A DNA stretch of 64,000 nt from Atrina japonica (taxonomy: Eukaryota; Mollusca; Bivalvia; Pterioida; Pinnidae), in the NCBI GenBank assembly GCA_030159075.1, contig BROG01000111.1, positions 1,338,501 to 1,402,500 on the forward strand, written 5' to 3'. The position numbers were made by a program, and so were the translations under genes. The notes under the pieces are model-generated. The model made no database searches, was not told the origin of the DNA, and saw only the letters and a list, made by a program, of their open reading frames with translations. Below, piece after piece: positions 22,687 to 32,659 of this stretch. Every line of letters starts with the position of its first letter. Position 1 is the first letter of the stretch.

Positions 22687-25600
22687 TTACGTAGTATTAA
22701 GTCTGCAGAATACAAAGCTTCAGTGCAAATCCATTTAAGTGCATTCAGTGCAAATAACATTCATTTGCACTGAAGCTGTGTATTGTGCAGACTTAATACT
22801 ATGTAACTGATATACATATTGTCGTCTTTCACTTGATAAAGGCCGAGTGGCTGAAAATTTGTGAATTTTGAGTGTTTTACTGGGTTTTTTTTCGCATACT
22901 GATACTTCCCTTTGGAGGATTAAATTTTATTGGACCTTTCATTTCATTTCAACAATTTCCCAATAAAACTATGAACCCAGAACTGAAACGTATTTGGCTC
23001 TATGATACGCCGTCACTGTCACTGATGTAAACTTTGAAGCATGCCAGAAGTATACACCTAGCCAACAACTCTGACATAAAGAATCATATTTATGGGTTAA
23101 TTGACTGTAGGAATTGTTGTATTTATTTGAACTTGATCATCTTATCATCTGATACGAGGGCTAAAGTAGGTATCCGCCATTTTGTCCAAAATATGCCTTA
23201 AATTTTGCCACGTGGTGTCACGTGATAGAGAGGGGTCTGTCAATAGATCTCGGAAATGATGTCTTGAATCATACCATTAATGTTTGGTTTTTTTTCAGTT
23301 ATAGCCCATGCTGTTTCTCCATCAACCACTTTCTTTTTCGACACTCTACATCTATTTCAAACTTTTCAAATGAAGATGTCTTCTCGACAAAAACGATCGA
23401 TTTGTGCATGTTTTTACATTTTCTGCAAAACATTAACTCTGGTACTATGTTTATAACATTCAATAAATTGTAAAACATACACTCGCTGCAAGGATTTCCG
23501 GGGTAAGGACTGTATTTAGAGACTGGTTTCATGTCGCTAACGATTATGAGGTTGTTCAAAATATCAAATATTGCGTATTGGGATTGTGTTAAGGCAAACA
23601 GTTACAACGACGTAAAATGAAATGGAAATTTTAAAAATGATAGGGTAATTAGGTTTTACCGGAAGCGGGGAAGTATGTAAATACAGTGGCGGTATAAATA
23701 AAAAATAAAAGTACAACAAACTGTTACAGCTGGAAAATGTATTTGCATTAATGAATACGCTCTGCTTTCAAATTTGCAAACTAGTTTAATCTTCAGTATC
23801 ACTTTTTGTTTCATTCCAGGAACATTTAAAATGATGTGCAGCATAGATGGTAGTTGGGCTTATTATTTATATCCCCACAATTATTGTCTTGTAGGTAAGA
23901 AAAATCAAACATATTTACTATATCCCTCTCTACAAGCCTGACTCAGTCGGTAGCGCGCTCGACTCTTGATCCTGAGGCCGTGAGTTCGAGTCCAGCCGGC
24001 GGCAGGTCGATTTCCTGTCCTTCGGATGAGACAGAAAAAAACACAGTCCATTGTCACAGTAGGTGTCATCACGTTGAAGAACCGTCACTGCTCAATGGCC
24101 GTAAGTGCCGGGCATTGACTAAAACATTGAAGCCCTTCATCGGCATTTGTTGACGTCTCCATATGAATGAAATATTCTTGAGTGGGACGTTAAACAACAA
24201 TAAACAAACAAACAAAACCTAAATTATCAGTATCTTGATTAATAAATGCTTTCCGGAGAGAACTTTGCTAAATTTGATTTTATGAATATTTTAAAGATTG
24301 CAAAAAGAAAGTGGGTCGATATTTCTGTAATGTTATTTTCTTTGAAATAGTTATAATTCCTCTACCCTTTGAAAATCTTTTCTTCACGAACCACCGAATG
24401 AATTGAGATAAAACTAATTGCATTTGTTTTTGTTTTGTAGAAGTCAGACAATTAATTCCGACGCATTTTGACGTCATTTCAGACTTTGTCCTTTTCATTT
24501 TTGTGTGGTTTCTTCCACTCATGATCTAGTGTTCCTTTTGTTAAACCAAGATTTCCCAAGATGGATCAAGAATTAACACACACTTTAGGTAGACCCAATG
24601 CACACAACACACAAAATATATCATATTGTCAAATTTCCTGAGTATTTAAATTTACCTGCACACATTTATATTTTTCACATTTGTAGATGGTGATTAGGAT
24701 AGCGGTTTAAGCTACTTTCGGCCTCTTGATTTTAATACTACAAAATATATACGATGTATATTACTAAATGTGTCTTTTTTCCCAGACTTCTGTGACATGT
24801 CATTCATTTGGCAAACCAGAGAAATTGACATATTCATAACAACAAAAGATCGACGATTCTTTTTCACTCAGTTTTATTGTGAGACGGGTTTTGACGGGGA
24901 CGACTGGTTGGTAAGTTCACGTTTTCCACACTTATGATATCTTCATGTAAGTTGATGACGTCTCCATATGAGTGAAATATTCTTGAGTGGGATGTTACAC
25001 AACAAATAACAAACAATCAAACAATTCATGTATGTTGGAATCTAACTGGCCGAGTTGTTAGAACATTACGTTTTAAACCATGAAGTCTCTTTACTTTAAT
25101 TAGCGTAGCTTCGAATCCAATTTAAACCTAAGCTGATTTTGTGCGAAAGGTTTCGTCAGTTGACTTGTGAAAGGCAGGGGATATCTTTCTGAATACTCTG
25201 TATGAGGATTTTCTTCTTATCCGGCAAAAACAGTAAACTAGATACCTTCCCAAAAACTAGAATAGTCATCCTTTTTTATAGGATACTCTCAGATGAATTT
25301 GGCAATACCTTTAAGTTTATCATTAATTTTAACCTTTTATGATACCGTTATGTTCTTTTGGAAATATACATGTTCGTGTACGTTAAAATCGAGTTCTACT
25401 TATGATGTCTTACTGTCACAAACAATGGTCTTCATAATTTATTTTTTTTTTTGGTAAAATTATACCTTTAGTTTTCTTAACACTATTTATAAGATAATAA
25501 AGGAATTTTTATTCACTACTCCTACGCACATCTGTAACAAATGAGTCTGGGTGTAAGGTAAATGTCAAACGCTGAACACATGGTTGTTTACTTAGTTGTG

Positions 25601-26647
25601 ATATTGAAATCAAAATAAACAAAAATATATTAAAGCTATAATATTGTAATACATAATGTAATAGATATTATCATTGAAATGAACATTTACATCATATTAC
25701 ATATTTAGATTGCTTATTCTTCTTCAAGAGCCTGTCTCCCTGTTTGTCAGTAACGAGGCGACATCCCCTGCTGTCAGGGAAGTGACAGATACTTTTGGAC
25801 ATGTGCCATGGACCCCAATGGAGAATATAACTCTTCAATTTAGGGTCTTATCCAGAAGACACGTGACTTGTACTGTAAACTTTATGGGGGTACAGTCATT
25901 ACCTTTTCAGCATCACAGGAATTACCTCACACCGGCAACCTATCTACTGACTAATCATTACAGTTAAATCTGTAATTAGCCTACCTTTAAAAATATCATG
26001 CCGAAGGTTGAATTGCCTATTCAATATTGATTGATAAATCGCCTTTACCAATTATGGCGAGGATTATTTCCTAAATTATTTCATTTGAATTTAACTTAAG
26101 ATTCACGGTGTATGTTACCAGTCGACAAGAATGGTTTCTCCTCCATGGCACCTGATCCCACCTTTGGATTTTCAGAAACAATGGTCTTCATGTGTGTGCG
26201 TTTAATTCTTATCCGATTTACACATAAATCGATGATTATCTAGGTATTTGATTAGAAAGTAATTCTAAATTGATCTGTGTTGAGAATGAAAAACATTTTT
26301 CTTATTCACTTGAATACAGATTCTGCAACGACGCTACAATACTTCACTTGATTTCGATACATATGTATATGTATATGGAATTCACGACCATCACATGGAC
26401 GTTTGGATAGGTAAGTATCTACTGTGATCAAATCGTAATGTTCAGTGAATAAATAAACTAAAATCTATTCAACATGTAAAACCATTTATTTCAGTAGTTG
26501 CATCATTTTACCCACCTACAATCCCGATATGTTGGATCTTGTTCAATATGGAAACATTTTATTGACAGAGGTACACAACTTATATATAGTCGATATTTCC
26601 CAGAAGATAATTATATATATATATATATATAAATATATTATATATAT

Positions 26648-26716
<69 letters not shown>

Positions 26717-26771
26717 CTAAAACCATCGAACACTATGACTTTCCCACGACAAAACGACATTCATTTTGTCC

Positions 26772-26823
<52 letters not shown>

Positions 26824-29800
26824 CTATTGACGATATTGAATATGAAAAAGATGTTATATTTATTGCAGGCACACGTAAGCTATTTTTACTAACGGACTAT
26901 TATGAATTAGATCTGCGGGTTGAGTTCAAAGTAGAAAATGATTCGACACTTTATCATGCGATGTATGAGCGATTCTATGTTGATACAAACAGTACTGACT
27001 ACCGTTTAACGATTGGTCAATATACAGGAGGGAACTGTGGTGAGTATCTGGACAGATAAGTGGCTTTTGCGTTGTTTTCGTGTAAAATAGCAAAAAAACT
27101 AGACTGGTCAGGAGGACTCTTCAGTAAATCAATGACTTAGACCAGTCCAAATGTTTCTTTAGGGTTGAATGGGTTACGCGGTTGAACTAGAATTTTAAAT
27201 AGATTCTCTTTTTTCTAGTAATCTGGGATTGAAGATTAAAAATGATTTTTACTTGTAACGACAATAAATACAAACGGAGTTGCGTAATATTCAAGGCAAC
27301 CTCAGATGAATAAGTTCAACATTTAGGTTATTGTCATCTCGTATTCATCACAACTCGTACATAAGTGAATTGTTTGACTCGTACCCATGTTTTAGCTGAC
27401 CCCCGAATGTGCATAGATGTTTATATAAATGGGCGCCTTCATAGTCGTAAAACCACGATCCGGAATCGCTATGCATTTGCCTACCCGTGGTTTTATGTAC
27501 CCGAAATCTAATGAATATTCATAAAGGAGAAAGCGTGTTCGATTTATCCAATCACAGTAGTTGTGATCGGCAACGGAAGTTATCCCGAAGTCTGTTAATC
27601 TAATACAATTCTGAAATTGTTTAATAGCCTCGATCTGATTAGCTGACGAATGCGCGAGCACTGTTTACTCGCATTGGTTGAGGCTTCATGAATTATAAAA
27701 AAATATGCTCGAGTGAGTTCGGGCACATGAAACTACGGGTAGGAAAGAGCATAGCGAATCCGGACCGTGGTTTTACGACGATAGAGCTACCTATACTGTT
27801 TGTTTACAGTTCATGGCAAATTTAGGAATCACTATGTCGGATTTGTCAGTTGAGACAGGAGAGAAAATTGTCGTGTCAATTAGTTATTGTTTTAGAGGAA
27901 CCTTTAAGGAATATACTATTAGTAGAATCGTCATTGCGCTTTGTAATCTTCTTTTGCCATCGAAAACGTGGTAATTTTCAAACGAAATTGCACTGCTTGC
28001 AAACGCCACACAATTGCCATGTATATAGCTATACTTTCAGTCTACCAAAACACGTGTAACTTGTACGACATGGTCATTATTAATTGTTGAATATCTATTT
28101 TTTTTTTCTATTGTGTTTGTTTATTGTTGTTTAATGTCCCACTTCAGGAATATATCACTCATATGGAGACGTCACCAAATGCCGGTGAAGAGCTTCAAAT
28201 TTTGGCCTATGTTCGGCACTTACAGCCATTGAGCAGTGAGGGTTCTTTAACGTGCCGACACCATCTGCGAAGTGGACCTCGTGTTTTACTGTCTCATCCG
28301 AAGGACAGGAAACCAACCTGTCGCCGGCTGGACTCGAACTTTCGACCTCACGATCAAGAGTCGAGCGCACTACCGACTGAACCAAGACGGCTCTTTTTCT
28401 ATTGTGAAAATAAACTTGAGTTATTTTTCTATGGTGGAAAATCCTGGGTCATTTTTCTATGGTGAAAAATATTACTGTGCCTATTCTAGATCCGTTATCT
28501 GGAAAACGGGTAGTTTTTGCTACTGGTATGGGTCAATAGACCTTTTTCGGAGTTGAATCTTTCTGTTACCGTTCTCATAATAGTATGCAACTTCAGAGAA
28601 CACGATATCATTGAATGTTGTCAATGTAAATATTACGCAACCGGAAGCGATCTTGCCCGACATGATATGAACACTAACTATTCCGACAAAAATGTACGGA
28701 AAGGAACAAACCGAAAAAGCGTACGATTATTCATGATTCCTACATAGAAAAATGATCGAGAACGGGTAGTTTTTCTTGAGAACTAGGTCATCGGTGTAAC
28801 CATAATTCCTACGTTATTGTGTACAAATTAGTAAAACGGTGTTTTTTTCAACATGTGTTTAAACTGCTTTATGACCTGAGAGGCTGAGAAAAAATTATAC
28901 TGAAATGAAATATTGAATAAGAGACATAGGGCCTATATAACACATTATACATATCTCTGGGGATAAGAAAGGGCTTCACAATATTTTTGTCAACAATGTA
29001 GTTTTATATGAAATACATAGTTAATATTATACACATTAAATGTTTGTTGATTGGTTTATATTACAGGTATATTTTACAACTAAAGAAAATAATAAATTCA
29101 TCATCTCTTGTCTGAAAGCGAAATTATAGCATGTCATGTTCTTCCAAGATGGCGCGGTCAGCAGCTGTGGAACACGAACGGAAAATCAAAATATCTCATT
29201 ACATTCAAATATTTAGTTAAAAAGATGGCCCGCTTGCACTTAGTAGAAAACCGCAGTAACAGTATATTACGAAAAGTTTGTCTTTTAAAGCTGTGCATAT
29301 TTTGAAAATTATAATTCATTGTTTTTGTAACCTTCTCAAACTTGAACAGATACCAATAACAGTCGTTGATCGTATAGTCTTTTGTTTAGAGGTGCAGCAT
29401 TGGTAACAATGTAATAGAGAGTAGTGGAGTTCTCTCTTCGCTCTCAAATCGGTCTCTCCCACTTTTGAAACCTTGATGCTTTTATAGGCAAAACACCAAA
29501 GTTCCAGAAGCTTCTCCATACATCTGTGCAACATACAATCAGAGGAATACTGGCGATTATTTTATCAAAATCTGTCAAAACCTAATCTTAGTAACCTTTT
29601 TACTCAATCAAAAATAGTATAATTTTAGTACATTATATTATTTAACATTGCAATCCATTGTTTACCAAGGATGATGATGACAGAAGTTGACATTTATAAC
29701 TTCGCAGCTACAATTGATGCTCTAAGTTGTGAAAATGTTGACAAGTTGAATATCCGAAACAGTATATTTAATTATCAAAGCTGATTTCAATTCACTTTCA

Positions 29801-30643
29801 TAATTATACCTAAATAACTGTCAACATTATTCATGTAGCCGAATTACAAAATCACTTAATTTAGCTGCCCGTATTTTCAAATTACATGTATGTACACGAC
29901 ATTTATTATTCCAAGGCACACCAATTTCATCATTTATATAATTTCGTTTAAAGTATTATCTCCCGTACCTCATATTGTTACATTTTCAAATAAATTCGAA
30001 GCAAATACTATTTCTAACAGTACCAACAAGTCAAACACAAAACAGACTGCAAGTCTGTATACATTTTTAACAGTATGCCAAATTTCAAAGTTGGCTTTCT
30101 CATGCTTAAGGAATAATAACTTTGTGAATCTTTTGCCGAAATTTGACTTTAGCGGAACCTTAAAGGTTTTAGGTTTCAAAATAATTGATGAGTAACTAGC
30201 ACAGTCTGTCAGTAGTGTTATGATATGGTCATAACGGGTCGATGTTCTTATCACTCTTAAGAATTTTCCGGTAAAGTGGATACACGTTATATTTAGTCGC
30301 AATAATTCTCATAACTAAACTATCGACCATTTAAGTATCTTATTTATTCATCACCTTCAGTATTCATTTTTTTTTTTTTTACTAACCACAATGATTTTTT
30401 TTTTATCTTGATATCATCTTTAATGTAGGTGACGGACTTTCATACATGGATGGTTTTACTTTCAACATAACGATGGATGGATGGGGTGGATGGTGGGACC
30501 GAGATGGTTGTAATGGTACGAATCTGAATGCGAAAGAAAGAAGCGGTGCTTTGAAATGGGCAACAGACTGCCATGGCAATACGAGGTCAATGTGGACTGA
30601 CATAGTGTTTACAAAGATGACAGTACGGCTGAAGAAAACGTGA
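17762..30643 (+). CDS. Secreted PAN-sushi-fibrinogen-domain protein, 8 coding exons, 409 aa
   Basis: Joining 17762-18112, 20264-20357, 21543-21650, 23820-23894, 24786-24910, 26320-26410, 26869-27039 and 30429-30643 gives one continuous frame of 1230 nt, all introns GT-AG, junction phases 0,1,1,1,0,1,1. Residues about 1-30 are a signal peptide. PAN/apple-like domain about 35-117 (C66, C70, C76, C88). Cys-rich linker 118-148. One CCP domain 152-207 (C152, C179, C191, W197, C207). Fibrinogen-related domain 212-409, opening with the usual C..C pair (C212, C241) and LQRR, then GxxxLxxLTD, ELRV-type strand, FYVDTNSTDYRLTIG and the C-terminal TKMTVRL. The stretch normally holding the Ca2+ loop (DRDNDxW) and its Cys is shortened to MDGWGGWWDRDGC. 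By family it is a secreted carbohydrate/pathogen-binding lectin; ligand unknown. Confidence 0.85.
18113..20263 (+). other. Intron 1 with repeat relics
   Basis: Holds a T/G-rich run (18273-18326), an inverted piece of the RT-element 5' region (18640-18800, matching 11230-11400 on the other strand) and an exon-like relic near 19015-19310 that contains a G homopolymer (19102-19115). Confidence 0.5.
19015..19310 (+). other. Unrecognised exon-like relic in intron 1
   Basis: CTGTTTGTCAATAACGAAG and the following bases resemble 25750-25800 in intron 5. Both also encode a weakly similar run (P-L-R-L-R-F..RH versus N-I-T-L-Q-F..RH). Frames are open for about 90 codons but with a run of 14 G in the middle. 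Could be decayed alternative exons or an old repeat; I do not recognise the fold. Confidence 0.3.
20264..20357 (+). CDS. Exon 2: Cys-rich linker
   Basis: 94 nt between TTTTCCTAG and a G|GTATG donor; phase 0 in, phase 1 out. Encodes ELVGICWNHDCDVYSKC...ATC, four cysteines, reminiscent of a truncated EGF-like module. No ATG-based reading would find it; it is supported by exact phase continuity on both sides. Confidence 0.75.
20358..21542 (+). other. Intron 2
   Basis: No repeat or gene recognised inside. AT-rich. Confidence 0.5.
21543..21650 (+). CDS. Exon 3: first half of sushi/CCP domain
   Basis: 108 nt, phase 1 in and out, after a TTTCAG acceptor. Encodes GRTCGHPFPF...LPGSTVNFIC, carrying the first two CCP cysteines and the conserved G-S-x-V-x-F-x-C strand. 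Confidence 0.8.
22160..22454 (+). mobile_element. SINE 1 with 11-bp target-site duplication
   Basis: Head GAGCCGGCCTGGCTCAGTTG with A and B boxes, complete body and an AAAGAGAGAAAGAGAG tail. Flanked by GTCAAGAAATC at 22149-22159 and 22455-22465, a perfect duplication, showing retrotransposition into intron 3. Confidence 0.9.
22542..22870. mobile_element. Large palindrome (foldback/MITE) split by (TA)n
   Basis: Outer arms AAATTTTCGGCCACTCGG...GTGAAAGACGAC (22550-22592) and its complement at 22821-22865. Inner arms ATATCAGTTACGTAGTATTA... (22681-22730) pair with 22763-22813. A (TA)n tract (22595-22683) lies inside the left arm with no counterpart on the right, so it expanded after insertion. 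Confidence 0.75.
23820..23894 (+). CDS. Exon 4: second half of sushi/CCP domain
   Basis: 75 nt, phase 1 in and out. Encodes GTFKMMCSIDGSWAYY...YC, the third CCP cysteine, the conserved GxW and the fourth cysteine. Splitting a CCP over two exons is common in animals. Confidence 0.8.
23934..24218 (+). mobile_element. SINE 1 in intron 4
   Basis: Head GCCTGACTCAGTCGGTAGCG, B box GAGTTCGAGTCC, full body, AAACAAACAAACAAAAC tail. Lies only about 40 bp after the exon 4 donor, in the same orientation as the gene. Confidence 0.85.
24786..24910 (+). CDS. Exon 5: start of fibrinogen-related domain
   Basis: 125 nt after TTTTTTCCCAG, phase 1 in, phase 0 out (TTG|GTAAG). Encodes DFCDMSF...FFFTQFYCETGFDGDDWL: the first FReD cysteine pair 29 residues apart and the region that normally reads f-x-V-x-C-D-M...GGGW. 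Confidence 0.8.
24954..25024 (+). mobile_element. SINE 1, 3' fragment
   Basis: TGATGACGTCTCCATATGAG, AAATATTCTTGAGTGGGATG and an ACAAATAACAAACAATCAAA tail, without a head. Confidence 0.75.
25040..25230 (+). mobile_element. SINE 2 (tRNA-derived), decayed copy
   Basis: GGCCGAGTTGTTAGAACATT, AAACCATGAAGTCTCT and CGAATCC match the head of SINE 2 (seen in opposite orientation at 52860). The body GACTTGTGAAAGGCAGGGGA also matches after complementing. Strongly diverged. Confidence 0.5.
25709..25967 (+). other. Unrecognised 85-codon open stretch in intron 5
   Basis: An AG precedes it, but its only long frame is out of phase with exon 5 (which ends in phase 0) and there is no GT donor at its end. 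Exon 5 joins exon 6 directly in phase and restores the fibrinogen 'W-x-x-x-QRR' text. It has a partial match in intron 1 (19015). A retired exon or repeat. Confidence 0.35.
26105..26230 (+). mobile_element. Retroelement 3' block fragment
   Basis: ACCAGTCGACAAGAATGG, CTCCTCCATGGCACCTGATC and CCACCTTTGGATTTTCAGA match the ACCGGTCGACAGGGGATGC block at 7880-7970. Confidence 0.5.
26320..26410 (+). CDS. Exon 6: FReD, QRR strand
   Basis: 91 nt, phase 0 in, phase 1 out (ATAG|GTAAG). Encodes ILQRRYNTSLDFDTYVYVYG...DVWIG, matching the family's WTVIQRR.DGS.DF...Y..GFG...EFWLG. Confidence 0.85.
26611..26711. repeat. (TA)n microsatellite, interrupted
   Basis: About 100 bp of TA with AAATATATTA-type interruptions, in intron 6. 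Confidence 0.9.
26773..26821. repeat. (TA)n microsatellite close to the exon 7 acceptor
   Basis: TA tract ending 47 bp before exon 7. The 62 bp between the two TA tracts (AAGCACTAAAACCATCGAAC...) is unique. Confidence 0.9.
26869..27039 (+). CDS. Exon 7: FReD core strands
   Basis: 171 nt, phase 1 in and out. Encodes TRKLFLLTDYYELDLRVEF, FYVDTNSTDYRLTIGQYTG and a Cys (C338), matching the family's L..LT...ELRVdleD and F.vg....YrL.iGgYsG text. Confidence 0.9.
27396..28800 (+). repeat. Dispersed repeat R2, copy 1
   Basis: Aligns over about 1.1 kb with 38798-40075 once the SINE here and a 165-bp insertion there are removed. Its first 400 bp carry inverted arms (27440-27508 against 27715-27790, both around AAAACCACG-TCCGGAATCGC), so it can fold back. 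No intact frame. Confidence 0.75.
28116..28393 (-). mobile_element. SINE 1 with 13-bp target-site duplication, inside R2
   Basis: Minus-strand SINE with complete body and B box. Flanked by TTTTTCTATTGTG at 28103-28115 and 28394-28406. The same 13 bases occur once at 39481-39493 in R2 copy 2, the empty site, which confirms both the element's ends and the duplication. Confidence 0.95.
30429..30643 (+). CDS. Exon 8: FReD C-terminus and stop
   Basis: 215 nt after TTTAATGTAG, phase 1 in, TGA stop. Encodes GDGLSYMDGFTF...GGWWDRDGCNGTNLNA...MWTDIVFTKMTVRLKKT. A long minus-strand open frame over the same bases is a shadow. Confidence 0.9.
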
Positions 30644-31118
30644 AAATGTTGTCTGTTGAATTCATTGGAATGCATAACGAAATGAAAGATTAAGCTAGGA
30701 ATATTTTACTTGAAGTCCGAAAGATATTTGTTGATTGCTTTCTCTCGATGACGCTAAGATGAAAACATGTTAAAAACATGAACAGATTTATAAATATTGT
30801 TGTCGTTTGAATTATCTGGCTTATAGCTAAGGCGCTTAAATGAACATTTTGCTAACAACCAAATTATGTTGAAATGAGTGTATGCAGTTCCTTATTGTAG
30901 TTCCTTTTTATTGTATTTGTCGGTACCTTTTTAGCGAACCTTTTTGACCCAGTGAGTGGATCATGTGGACCGCCTTGTAATTTCACTGCTCAAATACAAC
31001 AGCGGCCCTCTCTTTTCTCTCTCTGTTGCTTCTGTGAAATCAGTGACGTGGAAATATAACGTTCATTTGGAATGATTTTCATGTTTATAACCCGTAACAC
31101 TTTGTAACTTAATTCGAT

Positions 31119-31124
31119 AATAAA
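31119..31124 (+). promoter_or_regulatory. AATAAA poly(A) signal of the FReD gene
   Basis: AATAAA about 475 bp after the stop, in the same context (ACATTCTCTATGTTTAACTT) as the signal at 840. Confidence 0.55.
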
Positions 31125-31262
31125 CATTCTCTATGTTTAACTTGTCTGAGCCTTTAATTTTGCTCAGTCACACTATATGTTGCTTTGTCATGACGTGGAA
31201 ATATACTTAACAAATACAACATTCTCTATGTCTCTTGATCTTATCACTCTCTTAACAAATAC

Positions 31263-31264
<2 letters not shown>

Positions 31265-31310
<46 letters not shown>
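31265..31310. repeat. (CT)n microsatellite
   Basis: 46 bp of CT just after the gene's 3' region. Confidence 0.9.
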
Positions 31311-31313
<3 letters not shown>

Positions 31314-31473
31314 AAATCTCTTAATTTGAACCCTGTTACATTGAAATTCCGGCTTCATTTGGAATGATTTTTATTTTCCGGTCATTATAACCCGTTATTG
31401 TGAAAGTCCCGTTTGTTTGCAAGAAACATTAATTCACCTACGATTTCAATATAACCGGGTTTGACTGTATATA
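31310..31473 (-). mobile_element. Pogo/Tigger-like MITE relic
   Basis: Right end GGGTTTGACTGTA is the complement of a TACAGTCAAACCC-type terminus. CATTATAACCCG and ATTTCAATATAACCGGG are complements of motifs typical of such elements. The left end is not clear. Confidence 0.4.
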
Positions 31474-31995
31474 TAAAGAACAAATATCTCTACAACATTG
31501 TACATATACCATGAACGTTGGATCACGAAGGATCTGTAATCTGTGTAAACAAATCATATATACATACACAAGCATTCGACTTGCAAGCCGAAGATTCCGG
31601 ATTCGATTCAAAATAATGAACTAAAATCTTGTCGTCTGCATACTTCAACTTTCAACTCTACCATGTTGTTTTTCTCACTGCTTCCGCTTTTCTTACCCCT
31701 AAATGTCGGAGTCAAACACGGATATTTCACGACCAGTAACAACATTATACATTGTATCCCATTGCCCCCAAAATTTGGCAGGTTAGAAAAATGTCCACTG
31801 TTCGAGGGATATCTTTAGTGACATACGTCTATTTAACTGATGCACACAAACGTAAATATAGTCTGATGATATAATATGATAACAACAGCAGAGTCATGGG
31901 TGGATCCAGGATTTTATTTAAAGGGGTGGGGTTGAAAATTTTTATCGTTACGGCATGCGATCGCGTGCCTTCAGAGGCGAGGGGTCTCGAGCCGT

Positions 31996-31998
<3 letters not shown>
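31474..31998. other. Intergenic
   Basis: No gene. The stretch 31898-31935 (GGGTGGATCCAGGATTTTAT, AAAGGGGTGGGG) looks like the edge of a transposon-type repeat next to the CT tract. Confidence 0.35.

Positions 31999-32072
<74 letters not shown>
31999..32072. repeat. (CT)n microsatellite
   Basis: 74 bp CT tract. The two long frames crossing it (polar Leu-Ser or Arg-Glu runs) are artefacts. Confidence 0.95.
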
Positions 32073-32075
<3 letters not shown>

Positions 32076-32447
32076 GTTTTGGATTTTCCAAAGTGGGTTA
32101 CAACCCCTCTTGAATCTGCCAATGAGAGCTGTAGTCTTGCAAAGGAAAAAATATTACAAGCGAACCTACAAAGTAACCACAACCTCTGACACTCACATCT
32201 ATATCTGATCAGCATCTGTCCTTACAAAAACAATATACAGGATCGATAACAATGTGCAAAGCCTGAAACCTAATAAGATCTATTTATGACTGTCTAATAA
32301 GTAAATACCTGAAAATAAGGCCCACAGTACATCTACTTACTATATAAGGTATAAGTAATATATCTACTTCCAAAACGCAATTTTTCAGTTTAGAATAAGC
32401 TTCACATCCACAGTATAGCAATGTTACCATATGAGGCATAATGTATC

Positions 32448-32659
32448 AGTTATATGGTGGCAGCCAGTTTTTAATGGTAGAGGAGAGAACCTGGTAACAA
32501 TGTATCCGGGAAGAGAGACCACTGACATTCCGCGAATAAGCTTACGAATTTTCTCACAAAAATAAGCTTAGGTTCCAGCGGGGCTCGAACTTGCACTGAC
32601 CAGAAGTGAGAGACTTTGTGGTTTGAAGTGCGATGCTCTAACCACTCGGTCATGGAGGC
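32448..32659 (-). mobile_element. SINE 2 (tRNA-derived)
   Basis: On the minus strand: head GACCGAGTGGTTAGAGCATC (A box), AGTTCGAGCCCC (B box), then the family body (GAATGTCAGTGGTCTCTC, GTTACCAGGTTCTCTCCTC) to GGCTGCCACCATA. The tRNA-like head resembles class II (Ser/Leu) tRNAs. Confidence 0.75.

Larger units (their letters stand above)
21651..23819 (+). other. Intron 3, with SINE and palindrome
   Basis: Contains a full SINE 1 (22160-22454) and a large AT-filled palindrome (22542-22870), described separately. The open frame at 23222-23473 has no support. Confidence 0.5.
27040..30428 (+). other. Intron 7 with 1.4-kb dispersed repeat
   Basis: Contains R2 copy 1 (27396-28800) with a SINE inserted in it. 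The remaining 28801-30162 shows no gene; from 30163 it is the duplicated segment shared with the window start. Confidence 0.6.
30163..31150 (+). repeat. Segmental duplication, downstream copy
   Basis: Matches 1-870 (see there). It covers the end of intron 7, exon 8 and the 3' untranslated region. An extra 40 bp around 30748-30800 and a longer pyrimidine tract after 31010 distinguish it. Confidence 0.85.

Noticed and set aside
25710..25967. Candidate FReD exon in intron 5
   Set aside because: Out of phase with exon 5 and lacks a donor; exon 5 joins 26320 directly in phase and matches the FReD pattern across the junction.
30403..30675. 90-codon minus-strand frame
   Set aside because: Shadow of FReD exon 8 on the other strand.
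31829..32215. 128-codon minus-strand Arg-Glu frame
   Set aside because: Product of the CT microsatellite.
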